From: Herminiimonas arsenicoxydans
Lineage (GTDB): Bacteria; Pseudomonadota; Gammaproteobacteria; Burkholderiales; Burkholderiaceae_D
Reading direction: 5' to 3'
Length of the DNA: 64,000 bases
Assembly (NCBI GenBank): GCA_000026125.1
Contig: CU207211.1
Location: forward strand, 744,001-808,000
Below are positions 27,244-36,050 of this stretch, one piece after another. The notes below the pieces were generated by a model that worked only from the letters and a program-made list of their open reading frames with translations, made no database searches and had not been told where the DNA came from. Position numbers and translations under genes: made by a program. Position 1 is the first letter of the stretch; every line of letters begins with the position of its first letter.

Positions 27244-27747
27244 ATGAAATTGGCTACCAATGTCTTTCGCCTCATGCATGGCTTGATGGCCATCTTCTTT
27301 GCGCTTGCTGCCTTGATACTGATTGCCATCGCCGTGCGCATCGGATGGCAGGGACTGATGGGCGGCCTCGATCAAGCCGCTGCACAGACCATCATCGAAG
27401 CGGTGGGTTTGCTGGCCGCTGCGGTAGTGGCCTTGCAGATCGCCGAAACCATCGTCGAAGAAGAGATCGTGCGCGACGCCGACATCAGCGCGCCGACCAG
27501 GGTGCGACGCTTTCTGTCGCGATTCTTTGTCGTCATCATTGTCGCACTGGCGATCGAGGGACTGGTGGCGACATTCAAGGCCATGCATGAAGATACGGCG
27601 CAGCTTCCTTATGCTGCGAGTATCCTGATGGCGACCGCATTGCTGCTTGCAGCCTGGGGTGTATTCGTTCACCTGAACCGTTCCGCTGAAGAGCTGGAGC
27701 CGGAAGCAATGGAAGATGCAAAGAATGAAGATCACAAACTGAAATAG
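27244..27747 (+). CDS. Conserved inner-membrane protein
   Basis: 167 aa with four hydrophobic segments (about residues 10-32, 46-70, 88-108 and 120-142) and charged loops such as ETIVEEEIVRDADI; acidic C-terminal tail. No named family recognised. It begins 35 nt after the SDR gene with AAGGA upstream and probably shares its transcript. Confidence 0.7.
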   Translation: MKLATNVFRLMHGLMAIFFALAALILIAIAVRIGWQGLMGGLDQAAAQTIIEAVGLLAAAVVALQIAETIVEEEIVRDADISAPTRVRRFLSRFFVVIIVALAIEGLVATFKAMHEDTAQLPYAASILMATALLLAAWGVFVHLNRSAEELEPEAMEDAKNEDHKLK

Positions 27748-27828
27748 CGCCTGCCTGTTTTTGCAGGCACGCTATCGAACAAGGCCGGTTTGCCTGCATA
27801 TGATTACCCAACCGAAACTGAGAGAAAA

Positions 27829-28305
27829 ATGAAAAAATCATGGTTCATCACACTGTTCGCATGCGTGCTCGCAATGCCGATTGCACACGCCGCCGACAAT
27901 ATGAAAGCATTTCCGCCTGCGGAACAGGGGATGACACGTCATGTGCTGCAACTCCCTAAACAGAAGGATGAATCTGTCTTCAAGGTAGAACTGATGGTCG
28001 GCAAGACCGTATCGGTGGATAAAGGAAATCGTTATTTCTTCAGTGGTGCGATAGAAGAAAAAAACATAGAAGGCTGGGGATATACGCGATACGTCTTGAG
28101 CAATATCGGGCCCATGGCCGGCACGCTGATGGCGGTTGATCCGGATGCATCAAAAGTAAATCGTTTCATCCCGCTAGGTGGTGAGCCATATCTGATTCGC
28201 TACAACAGCAAGTTGCCGGTTGTAGTCTATGTACCTGAAGGCGTGGAGGTGCGTTATCGGATCTGGCGTGCAGGAGCAAAGATCAAAGGCATGAAACAAG
28301 GGTGA
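27829..28305 (+). CDS. eco: Ecotin, periplasmic serine protease inhibitor
   Basis: 158-aa protein with signal peptide (MKKSWFITLFACVLAMPIAHA). Ecotin landmarks: FPPAEQGMTRHVLQLP, VELMVGKTVSVD, KNIEGWGYTRYVLS, the reactive loop GPMAGTLMAVDPD and RYNSKLPVVVYVPEGVEVRY. It dimerises and blocks trypsin-fold proteases by substrate-like binding. Compared with E. coli ecotin both disulfide cysteines (50 and 87) are replaced (Lys and Val by alignment), and the P1 position aligns with Leu instead of Met. Confidence 0.95.
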   Translation: MKKSWFITLFACVLAMPIAHAADNMKAFPPAEQGMTRHVLQLPKQKDESVFKVELMVGKTVSVDKGNRYFFSGAIEEKNIEGWGYTRYVLSNIGPMAGTLMAVDPDASKVNRFIPLGGEPYLIRYNSKLPVVVYVPEGVEVRYRIWRAGAKIKGMKQG

Positions 28306-28422
28306 ACCGGCATTTTCAAAAATAATTGCCTGGAGTGGTGCGATCAATTGTTAGTATCAAACCGGTAATACAGCTCGATTCGGATGTTTGATCGTCAGAG
28401 TCATTTTTAAAAGGAAAACAAA

Positions 28423-28644
28423 ATGAATGCAGTCAAACTCGCAGGTATCGTGCTGATCGTGGCAGGAACACTTGGTCTGGTATACGGCAGCTTCAGCTAT
28501 ACCAAGGAAACGCATGAAGCCAAGCTGGGGCCGCTCCAGTTCTCCGTGCAGGAAAAAGAGACCGTGAACATTCCGGTATGGGCTGGCGTGGGCGCAATCG
28601 CCTTGGGCGGTTTGCTGCTGGTGTTTGGCGGCAGGAAGGGTTAA
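28423..28644 (+). CDS. Small two-helix membrane protein
   Basis: 73 aa: transmembrane helix AGIVLIVAGTLGLVYGSF, an extramembrane part (TKETHEAKLGPLQFSVQEKE), and a second helix WAGVGAIALGGLLLVFGG. Resembles DUF3185-like small membrane proteins. Ribosome site AAAAGGAAAAC precedes. Function unknown. Confidence 0.75.
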   Translation: MNAVKLAGIVLIVAGTLGLVYGSFSYTKETHEAKLGPLQFSVQEKETVNIPVWAGVGAIALGGLLLVFGGRKG

Positions 28645-28734
28645 CGATATTTGCCCCCTCCCTGCAGCATATGTTTATGCGCACGCAAGCGCACTGCTTA
28701 CAATGTCCGCTTTAAACCCACGAGGCCATAAACA

Positions 28735-29001
28735 ATGAAAAAAACAGGAATGGCAAAAAGCGACGCCAAGAAGTTGATGGGCAAAATGGCCGCGCCCGGC
28801 GCAGCAGATTTTGGCAGCGACAGTGCTGTAGTAATTGACCGGCGCGAACAACGCAAACGCGATCAGGCGCTGGGATTGATACCGTTTGCGGTCAAGCTCA
28901 ATAGCGATCTGGTGCAGCAGTTACAGGCGCTGGCAAAAGAACGTGGTCTGGATCTGAATGAGGTGACTGCAGAGGTATTGATGAAAGGCCTCAAGGCTTG
29001 A
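28735..29001 (+). CDS. Conserved small basic protein
   Basis: 88 aa. The N-terminal half is Lys-rich (MKKTGMAKSDAKKLMGKM), the C-terminal half resembles a short helix-turn-helix or ribbon-helix-helix segment (FAVKLNSDLVQQLQALAKER, then LDLNEVTAEVLMKGLKA). Possibly DNA-binding; not a recognised family. Translation start is preceded by an AGG only. Confidence 0.6.
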   Translation: MKKTGMAKSDAKKLMGKMAAPGAADFGSDSAVVIDRREQRKRDQALGLIPFAVKLNSDLVQQLQALAKERGLDLNEVTAEVLMKGLKA

Positions 29002-29100
29002 GTCACGTAGTAGAAGTATCAGGCAACAGGAACGGCAGCTTGGGTTGACGATTTATCAGCCCAAGCCACCGTACTCGCAGAATGTGGAGCGGTTCAATCG

Positions 29101-29496
29101 TTATTGAGAAAGTTTATCCCTGGCTTTCTGCAATTCGGCTTCCGCTTCTTGCAGTTTCTTTTGTTGCTCAGTGATTTTCTTTGGTTTGCCGCTGGCCTGG
29201 GCTTTTTCCAATTCCGCCTTGCGTTCGGCTACCTTGTGTTCTTTCTTTTTCACGTCGGCTTCACGTTCGCGTCGCAAGCCTTCATCTGTGCAGTGATTGC
29301 TTATCTGTTTGAGTGCGATCTTCAGTTTGGCTTCTTGTGCTTTGTTGCCATGTGCGCGTGCATGGTCGAGCTGGGTTTGTACTTCCTGGCGTTTGGCGGC
29401 ACAGCCGGTGAGCGTGTTTGCTTCGGCGGCGTGGCTGGTCGGCAAACTACACAGCAACAGAAGACCTAACAGATAACTACTTGAGAAGCTTTTCAT
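29101..29496 (-). CDS. DUF1090 family periplasmic protein (YqjC-like)
   Basis: 131 aa with signal peptide (MKSFSSSYLLGLLLLCSLPTS...HAAE). The mature part begins with CAAKRQEVQTQLDHARAHGN and a second Cys (SNHCTDEGLRRERE), followed by a long Lys/Glu coiled coil. These features are those of DUF1090. Start 29496 has AAGGAG upstream. Function unknown; stress-related in E. coli. Confidence 0.85.
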   Translation of the reverse strand: MKSFSSSYLLGLLLLCSLPTSHAAEANTLTGCAAKRQEVQTQLDHARAHGNKAQEAKLKIALKQISNHCTDEGLRREREADVKKKEHKVAERKAELEKAQASGKPKKITEQQKKLQEAEAELQKARDKLSQ

Positions 29497-29574
29497 CGGG
29501 CGGCTCCTTACATTGAGGGAATGTCGCTTCACTGTATAGGAACAGAAGTCTTGGTGGCAACAGCATCCATAAAT

Positions 29575-29603
29575 AAATACGGCGACCGGTGGTCGCCGTA
29601 TTT
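29575..29603 (-). terminator. Terminator downstream of aspA and the htpG remnant
   Basis: Perfect 13-bp stem AAATACGGCGACC / GGTCGCCGTATTT, loop GGT, with a T-rich tail on the minus strand. Confidence 0.85.
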
Positions 29604-29619
29604 GAGTATTACAAGTGAG

Positions 29620-29703
29620 TTATCTGGATGCCATGCCTAACAACATCTCGATCAAACGTTGCACGCATCCAGCCGGCTCACTAAGATTTCCGTCTTCAGC
29701 CAG
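29620..29703 (-). pseudogene. Remnant of an htpG 3' end
   Basis: Read on the minus strand, 27 codons plus TAA encode LAEDGNLSEPAG...EMLLGMASR, aligning end to end without gaps with the C-terminus of the intact HtpG at 45879-47807 ([12 protein letters not shown]...EMLLGLASK), 19 of 27 residues identical by my count. No start or upstream htpG sequence exists here because aspA begins immediately. It is a decayed fragment of a second htpG copy. Confidence 0.8.
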
Positions 29704-29705
29704 CC

Positions 29706-31106
29706 TTAGCCTGAAATCAAGGCGCCTGCCTGAGTCAGGTTTTCAGGTCGCAAGAATTTCTGCATGTCAGCCTGACTCATGATGCCCAGCTCTTCTGCCA
29801 CCACGGCAATCGGCTTGCCGCTTGCGATGGCGGCTTTTGCAATCGCCGCCGCCTTTTCATAACCGATCAGCGGATTCAGTGCCGTGACCAAGGTGACGGA
29901 CTCTGCGATACGCTGCGCCAGTAAATCCTGATTGCTCTTGATGCCTTCTACGCAGTTCACCTGAAGCGTGTGGCAAGCCTTGGCAAGGTGTATCACACTC
30001 TTGTGCAGTGCCCAGCCGATCAAGGGTTCAAAGGCGTTGAGTTGCAGTTGCCCGCCTTCCGATGCCATGGTGATGGCAACGTCGTTACCGATGACTTCAA
30101 AGGCCACCTGGTTCATCACCTCGGGGATCACGGGATTGACCTTGCCCGGCATGATCGACGACCCTGCCTGCCGCGCCGGCAACTGGATGTCGCCGATACC
30201 GGCCTGGGGGCCGGAGGAGAGCAGACGCAGATCGTTGCTGATCTTGGAAAGCTTGGTGGCGATGCGCTTGAGTATGCCCGAGACATCGACGAAGCCGCTG
30301 GTATCCGAGGTCGCGGCAATCATGTCGCGTGCCTTGGTTACAGGGACGCCCGACAGTTCGGCGAGTTTGGGAATGACGACATCGACATAACCCACCGGCG
30401 CGTTGATGCCGGTACCGATGGCGGTGCCGCCCAGGTTCACTTCGGTCATCAGGATGGCGGTTTCCCGCAGGCGCTTCTCGTCGTCGGCAATCATGCTGGC
30501 AAATGCTGCAAATTCCTGCCCCAGCGTCATCGGCACGGCGTCTTGTAACTGGGTACGTCCTATCTTCAGAATGGAAACGAATTCGGTGGCCTTGGCTTCA
30601 AAGGCGCCGCGCAGATTAGCGAGGGCCTGCAGCAGCTGATGAAGGTCGAACCAGATCGCAATTTTCAGTGCTGTTGGATAGGCGTCGTTGGTACTCTGGG
30701 ATGCATTGACGTGATCATTCGGGTGAATGACGTCGTAGCGACCCTTGTCCAAACCGAGGTGCTCAAGCGCACGATTGGCGATTACCTCGTTGGCATTCAT
30801 ATTGGTTGATGTGCCTGCGCCACCTTGTATGACATCGACGACGAATTGGTCGTGCAGTTGTCCGGCGATCAGATCGTCACATGCTTTTGAGATCGCGTCG
30901 GCCTGGCTGGTGTTGAGTACGCCCATTTGCAGGTTGGCATGAGCGGCAGCTTTCTTTACGAATGCAAAAGCACGAATGAGCTCCGGCATTTGCGCAACGG
31001 TTTGTCCGGTGATGGGAAAATTCTCCACTGCGCGGGCCGTGTGTACACCCCAATAGGCTGGTGGAGGGATGGCTTTGATGCCGAGGAAGTCGCGTTCTTG
31101 ACGCAT
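29706..31106 (-). CDS. aspA: Aspartate ammonia-lyase
   Basis: 466-aa fumarase/aspartase superfamily enzyme, L-aspartate to fumarate plus ammonia. Signature loop GSSIMPGKVNPVIPE near residue 320, plus NVNANEV-type segment TSTNMNANEVIANRAL and HPNDHVNASQSTNDAYPTAL. SSTN-type aspartase features distinguish it from fumarase, though the families overlap. Start 31106 (MRQERDFLGIK) fits the family; 37 residues of frame upstream do not. Immediately after its stop lies the htpG remnant. Confidence 0.9.
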   Translation of the reverse strand: MRQERDFLGIKAIPPPAYWGVHTARAVENFPITGQTVAQMPELIRAFAFVKKAAAHANLQMGVLNTSQADAISKACDDLIAGQLHDQFVVDVIQGGAGTSTNMNANEVIANRALEHLGLDKGRYDVIHPNDHVNASQSTNDAYPTALKIAIWFDLHQLLQALANLRGAFEAKATEFVSILKIGRTQLQDAVPMTLGQEFAAFASMIADDEKRLRETAILMTEVNLGGTAIGTGINAPVGYVDVVIPKLAELSGVPVTKARDMIAATSDTSGFVDVSGILKRIATKLSKISNDLRLLSSGPQAGIGDIQLPARQAGSSIMPGKVNPVIPEVMNQVAFEVIGNDVAITMASEGGQLQLNAFEPLIGWALHKSVIHLAKACHTLQVNCVEGIKSNQDLLAQRIAESVTLVTALNPLIGYEKAAAIAKAAIASGKPIAVVAEELGIMSQADMQKFLRPENLTQAGALISG

Positions 31107-31490
31107 GATATGTCCTAGAAAAATGGTTGGAAAGTTGGCGTGGCTATGCATCATGTATGTGTGTACCGGGAATCTGCAATCGCCCCGCCAGGCAGGGGGT
31201 GTTGTCAGCCTGATCACCTCGGGTTGCGAGGGGGCGCCAAGCTAAGCGACTCCGAACTTTGATAAGAGGGAGCCATGAGCAAGTTCACCTGAGGTCCGTG
31301 GGTACGGCCAAGGTGCAGCGCATCAAGGGGGACAAGGCAGAAAAATTATGGAAGTACTAAAAACGTATAACTCCCGCAAACATGAACGCTTTGGAAATCA
31401 AACGCCTTCGATATGATATCAGGATTGAAAAGTACGCAGGAGAAGTGCGTGATCACTTGTAACCATTGCTGCTTGAAATGGTTTTCGTCG
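31107..31490. other. 384-nt spacer between aspA and LysR gene
   Basis: No supported gene. A 26-codon frame at 31382 lacks a ribosome site. No repeats or clear promoter seen. Confidence 0.5.
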
Positions 31491-32408
31491 CTACCAGATG
31501 GTGTTGCCTCGATCCGTCCGATGGCTTTCAAACGCTTGCAGCATGAAATCGACCAACGCACGCGTCTTTGCGGACAGGTGATTTTTAGTCGGGAACACAA
31601 TATAAATGTCAGCCTGCGGAAGCTGCCAGTCTTCAAGTACTGTTCTAAGTCGCCCTGATCTGAGATAGGGGGCAACGTCCCATTCCGAACGCACCACAAT
31701 TCCCTGCCCGTCTAGTGCCCAGGCAGTCGCGCATTCTCCGTCATTGGCGCTTAAGGAACCGCGCACCTTAACCGTTTCCTGTTTGGTGCCCGAGCTGAAG
31801 TGCCAGCTTCCGTATATCTCATCGCTTTCACGCAGCAGGATGCAATTATGTTTTTGCAGGTCGCGTGGCGTCAGCGGAATACCGTGATTTTTCAGATAAG
31901 CGGGTGATGCACAAACCAGGCGGCGGTTGTCGGCAATTTTGCGCGCAGTGAGCCGTGCATCGGGAAGCTGGCCGAAACGGATGTCGGCATCAAAACCCTG
32001 TTCCACCAGATTGACGGGGCGATCGGTTAGATGCAACTGCACATCGACCTCTGGATACAATCGTGCAAAGGCTGACAGTTGAGGCGTGATGTGTCTGCGA
32101 CCGAAGCCGAATGTGGCGCTGATTTTCAATAATCCCTTGGCGGTAACGTTACCTCCCGAGATGCGCTGTTCCAGTGCTTCGAGTTCAGCAACCAGGCGCG
32201 CTCCATCTGCGAGATATATTTCCCCCTCAGGCGTCAGGCTGATGCGCCGGGTGGTGCGATTGAGCAGGCGGACGCGCAAGCGGGCCTCTATGCCAGCCAG
32301 CCGTTTGCTGACAGAAGGGGGCGTCACGCCCAGCTCTTGCGCAGCAGCGGCCAGGCTGCCACGCTTCACCAGCAACGCGAAAAATGCCAAATCCGAGATA
32401 CCGTCCAT
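31491..32408 (-). CDS. LysR family transcriptional regulator
   Basis: 305 aa. N-terminal helix-turn-helix (AFFALLVKRGSLAAAAQELG, TPPSVSKRLAGIEARL), then the substrate-binding domain (DVQLHLTDRPVNLVEQGFDA, GSWHFSSGTKQ). Divergent from a TTT-type binding protein across 101 nt that hold AT-rich dyads (around 32433-32470), the usual position of a LysR operator. It most likely controls the 32510-36685 cluster in response to its substrate. Confidence 0.92.
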   Translation of the reverse strand: MDGISDLAFFALLVKRGSLAAAAQELGVTPPSVSKRLAGIEARLRVRLLNRTTRRISLTPEGEIYLADGARLVAELEALEQRISGGNVTAKGLLKISATFGFGRRHITPQLSAFARLYPEVDVQLHLTDRPVNLVEQGFDADIRFGQLPDARLTARKIADNRRLVCASPAYLKNHGIPLTPRDLQKHNCILLRESDEIYGSWHFSSGTKQETVKVRGSLSANDGECATAWALDGQGIVVRSEWDVAPYLRSGRLRTVLEDWQLPQADIYIVFPTKNHLSAKTRALVDFMLQAFESHRTDRGNTIW

Positions 32409-32509
32409 TGGTTCCTAAAACGACTGAATGAATTAATTTTAAGTAAATTATATAGCTGTTAATTACGAATAAGATGTGCGCTCTTACAAAAAATAAATCG
32501 GAGACCGAT

Positions 32510-33484
32510 ATGAAGCGTTCCTCTTTCATAGCCGCAGTATTTTTACTTCCCCTGAGTTTTGGCGCGGCCACATTTGCTGCAGCAGAAAACTATCCCGCTC
32601 GCCCAATACGCATGGTCGTCCCTTATGCACCCGGCGGTAGCGCAGATATCGTTGCTCGACGCATTTCAGACGAATGGGCCAAAGCGCTAGGCGGCAGCAT
32701 CTATATTGAAAACAAGGCGGGTGCAGGCGGCAATATCGGCGTCGATGCGGTGGCCAAGTCGGAGCCGGATGGCTACACGATTGGTTTGCAGACCGTATCG
32801 CTTGCAATTAATCCTTCGATCTTTCCCAAGATGCCTTACGACACGCTGAAAGATCTGGCACAAATCAGTACCGTGGCAACTTCCCAGCATGTACTGGTAG
32901 TCAACTCGAATTTTCCTGCGAAAAACACAAAAGATCTTCTGGCGCTGGCGAAAGCAAATCCAGGCAAGTTCAATTATGGTTCCGCTGGTAGCGGCAGCAC
33001 CTTTCACATGTCGGCAGAATTATTCAAATCTGTCGCAGGTGTCGATGTCATCCACGTCCCATACAAGGGTGGCGGTCCGGCAATGATCGATACTATTTCC
33101 GGCCAGGTCGACATGTGCTTCCCGGTTCTGTCTGCGGCGGCACCACATGTCAAAGTGGGCAAGCTGAATGCGATCGGCGTCACCGGTTCCAAGCGCTCGC
33201 CGTTGATGCCGGATGTGCCTACACTGGCTGAATCAGGTGTGCCGGGTTACAGCTTTGAAACGTGGTTCATCGTCTTTGCGCCAGCCAGCACACCGAAGCC
33301 GCTTATCGACAAACTGAATGCGAGTCTGGTAAAAGCGCTCAATGGGCCGGTTTTGAAAGAAAAAATGATCAAGGAAGGTTTCGATCCAGAGACGTCCACA
33401 CCCGTTGAAGCGCGGGCGAAGCTGACAAAAGAGCTGGCACTCTGGGCCAGGCTCGTCAAGGAACGCGGCATCACTGCGGAATAA
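32510..33484 (+). CDS. Tripartite tricarboxylate transporter substrate-binding protein (TctC/Bug family)
   Basis: 324-aa periplasmic protein. Signal peptide MKRSSFIAAVFLLPLSFG... ending FAAA. The Bug fold is recognised from YPARPIRMVVPYAPGGSADI, ENKAGAGGNIGVDAVAKSEP and FNYGSAGSGSTFHMSAELF. It should bind a carboxylate and deliver it to a TctAB permease, which is not in the window; orphan Bug proteins are very common in Burkholderiales. Ribosome site GGAG at the right distance. Confidence 0.92.
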   Translation: MKRSSFIAAVFLLPLSFGAATFAAAENYPARPIRMVVPYAPGGSADIVARRISDEWAKALGGSIYIENKAGAGGNIGVDAVAKSEPDGYTIGLQTVSLAINPSIFPKMPYDTLKDLAQISTVATSQHVLVVNSNFPAKNTKDLLALAKANPGKFNYGSAGSGSTFHMSAELFKSVAGVDVIHVPYKGGGPAMIDTISGQVDMCFPVLSAAAPHVKVGKLNAIGVTGSKRSPLMPDVPTLAESGVPGYSFETWFIVFAPASTPKPLIDKLNASLVKALNGPVLKEKMIKEGFDPETSTPVEARAKLTKELALWARLVKERGITAE

Positions 33485-33487
33485 TCT
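33470..33487 (+). repeat. Direct repeat, copy 1 (3' end of the Bug gene)
   Basis: 18 bases (ATCACTGCGGAATAATCT) spanning the stop codon of the Bug gene; an identical copy lies at 34604-34621. Confidence 0.85.
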
Positions 33488-33611
33488 GCAGCGAATAAAT
33501 GAAAGGCGCCGATTTGGGATATCTCATTTTTACAGTTGCTGTCATCAGCGCTGCCCTCGCTCAAATAGGCGCCTCGCATATGTTCCATTTCTGCAGCAAA
33601 GAGAAGCATTC

Positions 33612-34538
33612 ATGACGATCACTGCGCACCCTCACAATCCGGCCAAGGTGTTGTTTCCCGACAGCGACAGCCTGCTCATCGATACTGCCGCCGGCGTGCA
33701 AATACATGTTCGGGTATTTGGCGAGGGCCCGCCCTTGCTATTACTGCACGGTCATCCGCAAACGCACGCAATCTGGCATCGCGTCGCGCCCACTTTGGCT
33801 GCCAACTTTACGCTGGTATTGGCTGATCTGCGCGGCTACGGCGATTCATCCAAGCCGCAAGGCGACGCCGTCCATGGCAACTACAGCAAACGCACGATGG
33901 CCCTGGACATGCTCCGCGTGATGCAAGCGTTGGGGCACGAAAGATTTGCAGTGTTGGCGCACGACCGCGGTGCGCGCGTGGCGCATCGATTGGCGGTTGA
34001 CCACCCGGCTGCTGTATCGCGACTGGTGACGCTGGACATCGCACCCACATTGGCGATGTATGAGCAAACCAGTCAAGCCTTTGCGCGCGCCTACTGGCAC
34101 TGGTTTTTCCTGATTCAGGCCGCCCCTTTGCCCGAGCGCTTGATTGAAGCTGATCCGGCGGCCTACATACGTGATGTGATGGGGCGTCGCCATGCCGGCC
34201 TGGCACCGTTCGATCCGCGCGCGCTGGCTGAATACATGCGTGCAATGGCCTTGCCTGGTGCCGCGCATGGCCTGTGTGAAGACTACCGTGCATCCGCAAG
34301 CATCGATTTAGTGCATGAACAAGCCGACCGCGATGCAGGGCACAAGATGAGCCAGCCACTGTTGGCACTGTGGGGCGCCGAAGGCGTTGCGCAGCGCTGC
34401 TTTGACACACTGGCTGAATGGCATCGCGTGGCGAGCGACGTGCGCGGGCAGGCGCTACCTTGCGGTCATTACATTCCCGAAGAGGCGCCGGATGCATTAC
34501 TGGCGCAGGTGCTGCCTTTCCTGCAGGCGGCATCATGA
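33612..34538 (+). CDS. Alpha/beta hydrolase, haloacetate dehalogenase-like
   Basis: 308 aa. LLLLHGHPQTHAIWHRVAP oxyanion region, DLRGYGDSSKP, and an aspartate nucleophile in VLAHDRGARVAHRLA (HDRG rather than GxSxG), with the base in ALPCGHYIPEEAPD. The Asp nucleophile and RGYGDS are typical of fluoroacetate/haloacetate dehalogenases. Dehalogenation is not proven; related enzymes act as epoxide hydrolases. It lies between the Bug gene and leuC and is flanked by an 18-bp direct repeat, suggesting it was inserted. Confidence 0.85.
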   Translation: MTITAHPHNPAKVLFPDSDSLLIDTAAGVQIHVRVFGEGPPLLLLHGHPQTHAIWHRVAPTLAANFTLVLADLRGYGDSSKPQGDAVHGNYSKRTMALDMLRVMQALGHERFAVLAHDRGARVAHRLAVDHPAAVSRLVTLDIAPTLAMYEQTSQAFARAYWHWFFLIQAAPLPERLIEADPAAYIRDVMGRRHAGLAPFDPRALAEYMRAMALPGAAHGLCEDYRASASIDLVHEQADRDAGHKMSQPLLALWGAEGVAQRCFDTLAEWHRVASDVRGQALPCGHYIPEEAPDALLAQVLPFLQAAS

Positions 34539-34603
34539 GCACATCCGCGTCACGCAATGCTGGATCACTGCCGCGTATCACCGCTGCGCATTACCGCCGA
34601 ATA

Positions 34604-34621
34604 ATCACTGCGGAATAATCT
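34604..34621 (+). repeat. Direct repeat, copy 2 (before leuC-like gene)
   Basis: Identical to 33470-33487. It sits 17 nt before the leuC-like start. Surrounding sequence (34563-34603) holds further degenerate copies of the same ATCACTGCCGC-type unit. Confidence 0.85.
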
Positions 34622-34637
34622 AAAAGGTCGATTCAAT

Positions 34638-36050
34638 ATGGCACGCACGCTTTACCAAAAACTGGTGGACACGCACACGGTAGCGCAGCTCGACAGAGAC
34701 AACGTCCTGCTGTTTGCCGATCTGCATTTGCTCAACGAGTACACCAGCCCGCAAGCATTTGCCGGGCTCGACGAGCGCGGCCTGCGCGCCCTGATTCCCG
34801 GACAGAACGTGGCGACGGTGAGCCATATTATTCCCACGACACCTGATCCGCTGCGGATCATCAGGGATACGGATTCTGCGCTGCAGGCCAGTAACCTGAA
34901 ACGCAATTGCGACCTGCACCACATTCCATTGTTCGATACGAACGACGCCTTGCAGGGCATCGAACATGTGATCGCGCCTGAGCACGGCATGATTCGGCCC
35001 GGCATGGTTGTCATCTGCGGTGATAGCCATACCACCACTTACGGCGCATTGGGCGCGCTGGGTTTTGGTATCGGAACGACGGAAGTCGAACACGTGCTGG
35101 CAACCCAGACCCTGGTTTATCGACTTGCAAAGAACATGCGCATTCGTGTCGATGGCAAGCTGCCGAACGGAACGACCGCCAAGGATCTGGTGCTGATGAT
35201 CATCAGTCGCATCGGTGCACAAGGTGCACGCGGTTTCGTGGTCGAGTTCAGCGGCACCGCGATTGATGCGCTGAGTGTCGAAGCGCGCTTTACCTTATGC
35301 AATATGGCCGTGGAGGCGGGTGCACGTGGAGGCTTGATTGCGCCTGACCAGGCCGCGGTGGACTACGTCATGCAACGATGTCCTGACATTGCGGCCAATC
35401 CTGCCTGGCGTGTAGCGGCGCTGGCCGATTGGCAAGCGCTGCGCAGCGATGAGGATGCGGCGTTTGATGTCGACCATGTCTTTGCGGCCGCAGATGTTGC
35501 GCCATTCGTGACGTGGGGAACCAGTCCTGATCAGGCGATCCCGATTAGCGGTCATATCCCTGAGTGCGATCAGGAGAATGACGCAGAAAAAGAAAGTACC
35601 GAACGCGCGTTGCGTTATACCGGTCTGCAGGTCGGCATGTCCCTGGAAGGCTTGTCGGTCAAGCATGTGTTTATCGGCTCATGCACCAACGGCCGGATTG
35701 AAGATCTGCGCGCCGTGATTGCAACGATAGGCGATCGCAAGGTTGCGGCCGGCGTGCGGGCGATGGTCGTGCCGGGTTCGGGGGCAGTGCGCATGCAGGC
35801 GGAACAAGAAGGCATAGCCGCAAAGCTGATTGCCGCCGGATTTGAATGGCGCAAGCCCGGTTGTTCCATGTGCCTGGCCATGAATGACGACGTACTTGCA
35901 TCCGGCACACGTTGCGCATCAACCACCAATCGCAACTTCGAAGGCCGCCAGGGTCGCGGCTCCATTACGCACCTGATGAGTCCTGCGATGGCGGCGGCCG
36001 CCGCCGTTACCGGCACGATTACCGATGTGCGCAAACTGGAAATCCGATGA
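34638..36050 (+). CDS. leuC: 3-isopropylmalate dehydratase-type large subunit (aconitase superfamily)
   Basis: 470 aa. Fe-S cluster cysteines are visible in VFIGSCTNGRIEDLRA and KPGCSMCLAMNDD; other family blocks are CGDSHTTTYGALGALGFGIG, TTNRNFEGRQGRGSITHLMSP. It is close to LeuC throughout, but the segment where LeuC has STQTKDI reads PTTPDPL. No leuA or leuB adjoins, and the gene is downstream of a Bug binding protein, so it may isomerise or hydrate an imported dicarboxylate instead of serving leucine synthesis. Confidence 0.88.
   Translation: MARTLYQKLVDTHTVAQLDRDNVLLFADLHLLNEYTSPQAFAGLDERGLRALIPGQNVATVSHIIPTTPDPLRIIRDTDSALQASNLKRNCDLHHIPLFDTNDALQGIEHVIAPEHGMIRPGMVVICGDSHTTTYGALGALGFGIGTTEVEHVLATQTLVYRLAKNMRIRVDGKLPNGTTAKDLVLMIISRIGAQGARGFVVEFSGTAIDALSVEARFTLCNMAVEAGARGGLIAPDQAAVDYVMQRCPDIAANPAWRVAALADWQALRSDEDAAFDVDHVFAAADVAPFVTWGTSPDQAIPISGHIPECDQENDAEKESTERALRYTGLQVGMSLEGLSVKHVFIGSCTNGRIEDLRAVIATIGDRKVAAGVRAMVVPGSGAVRMQAEQEGIAAKLIAAGFEWRKPGCSMCLAMNDDVLASGTRCASTTNRNFEGRQGRGSITHLMSPAMAAAAAVTGTITDVRKLEIR

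Noticed and set aside
31382..31462. 26-codon frame (MNALEIKRLRYD...)
   Set aside because: No ribosome site, promoter or recognised relative; could be chance.
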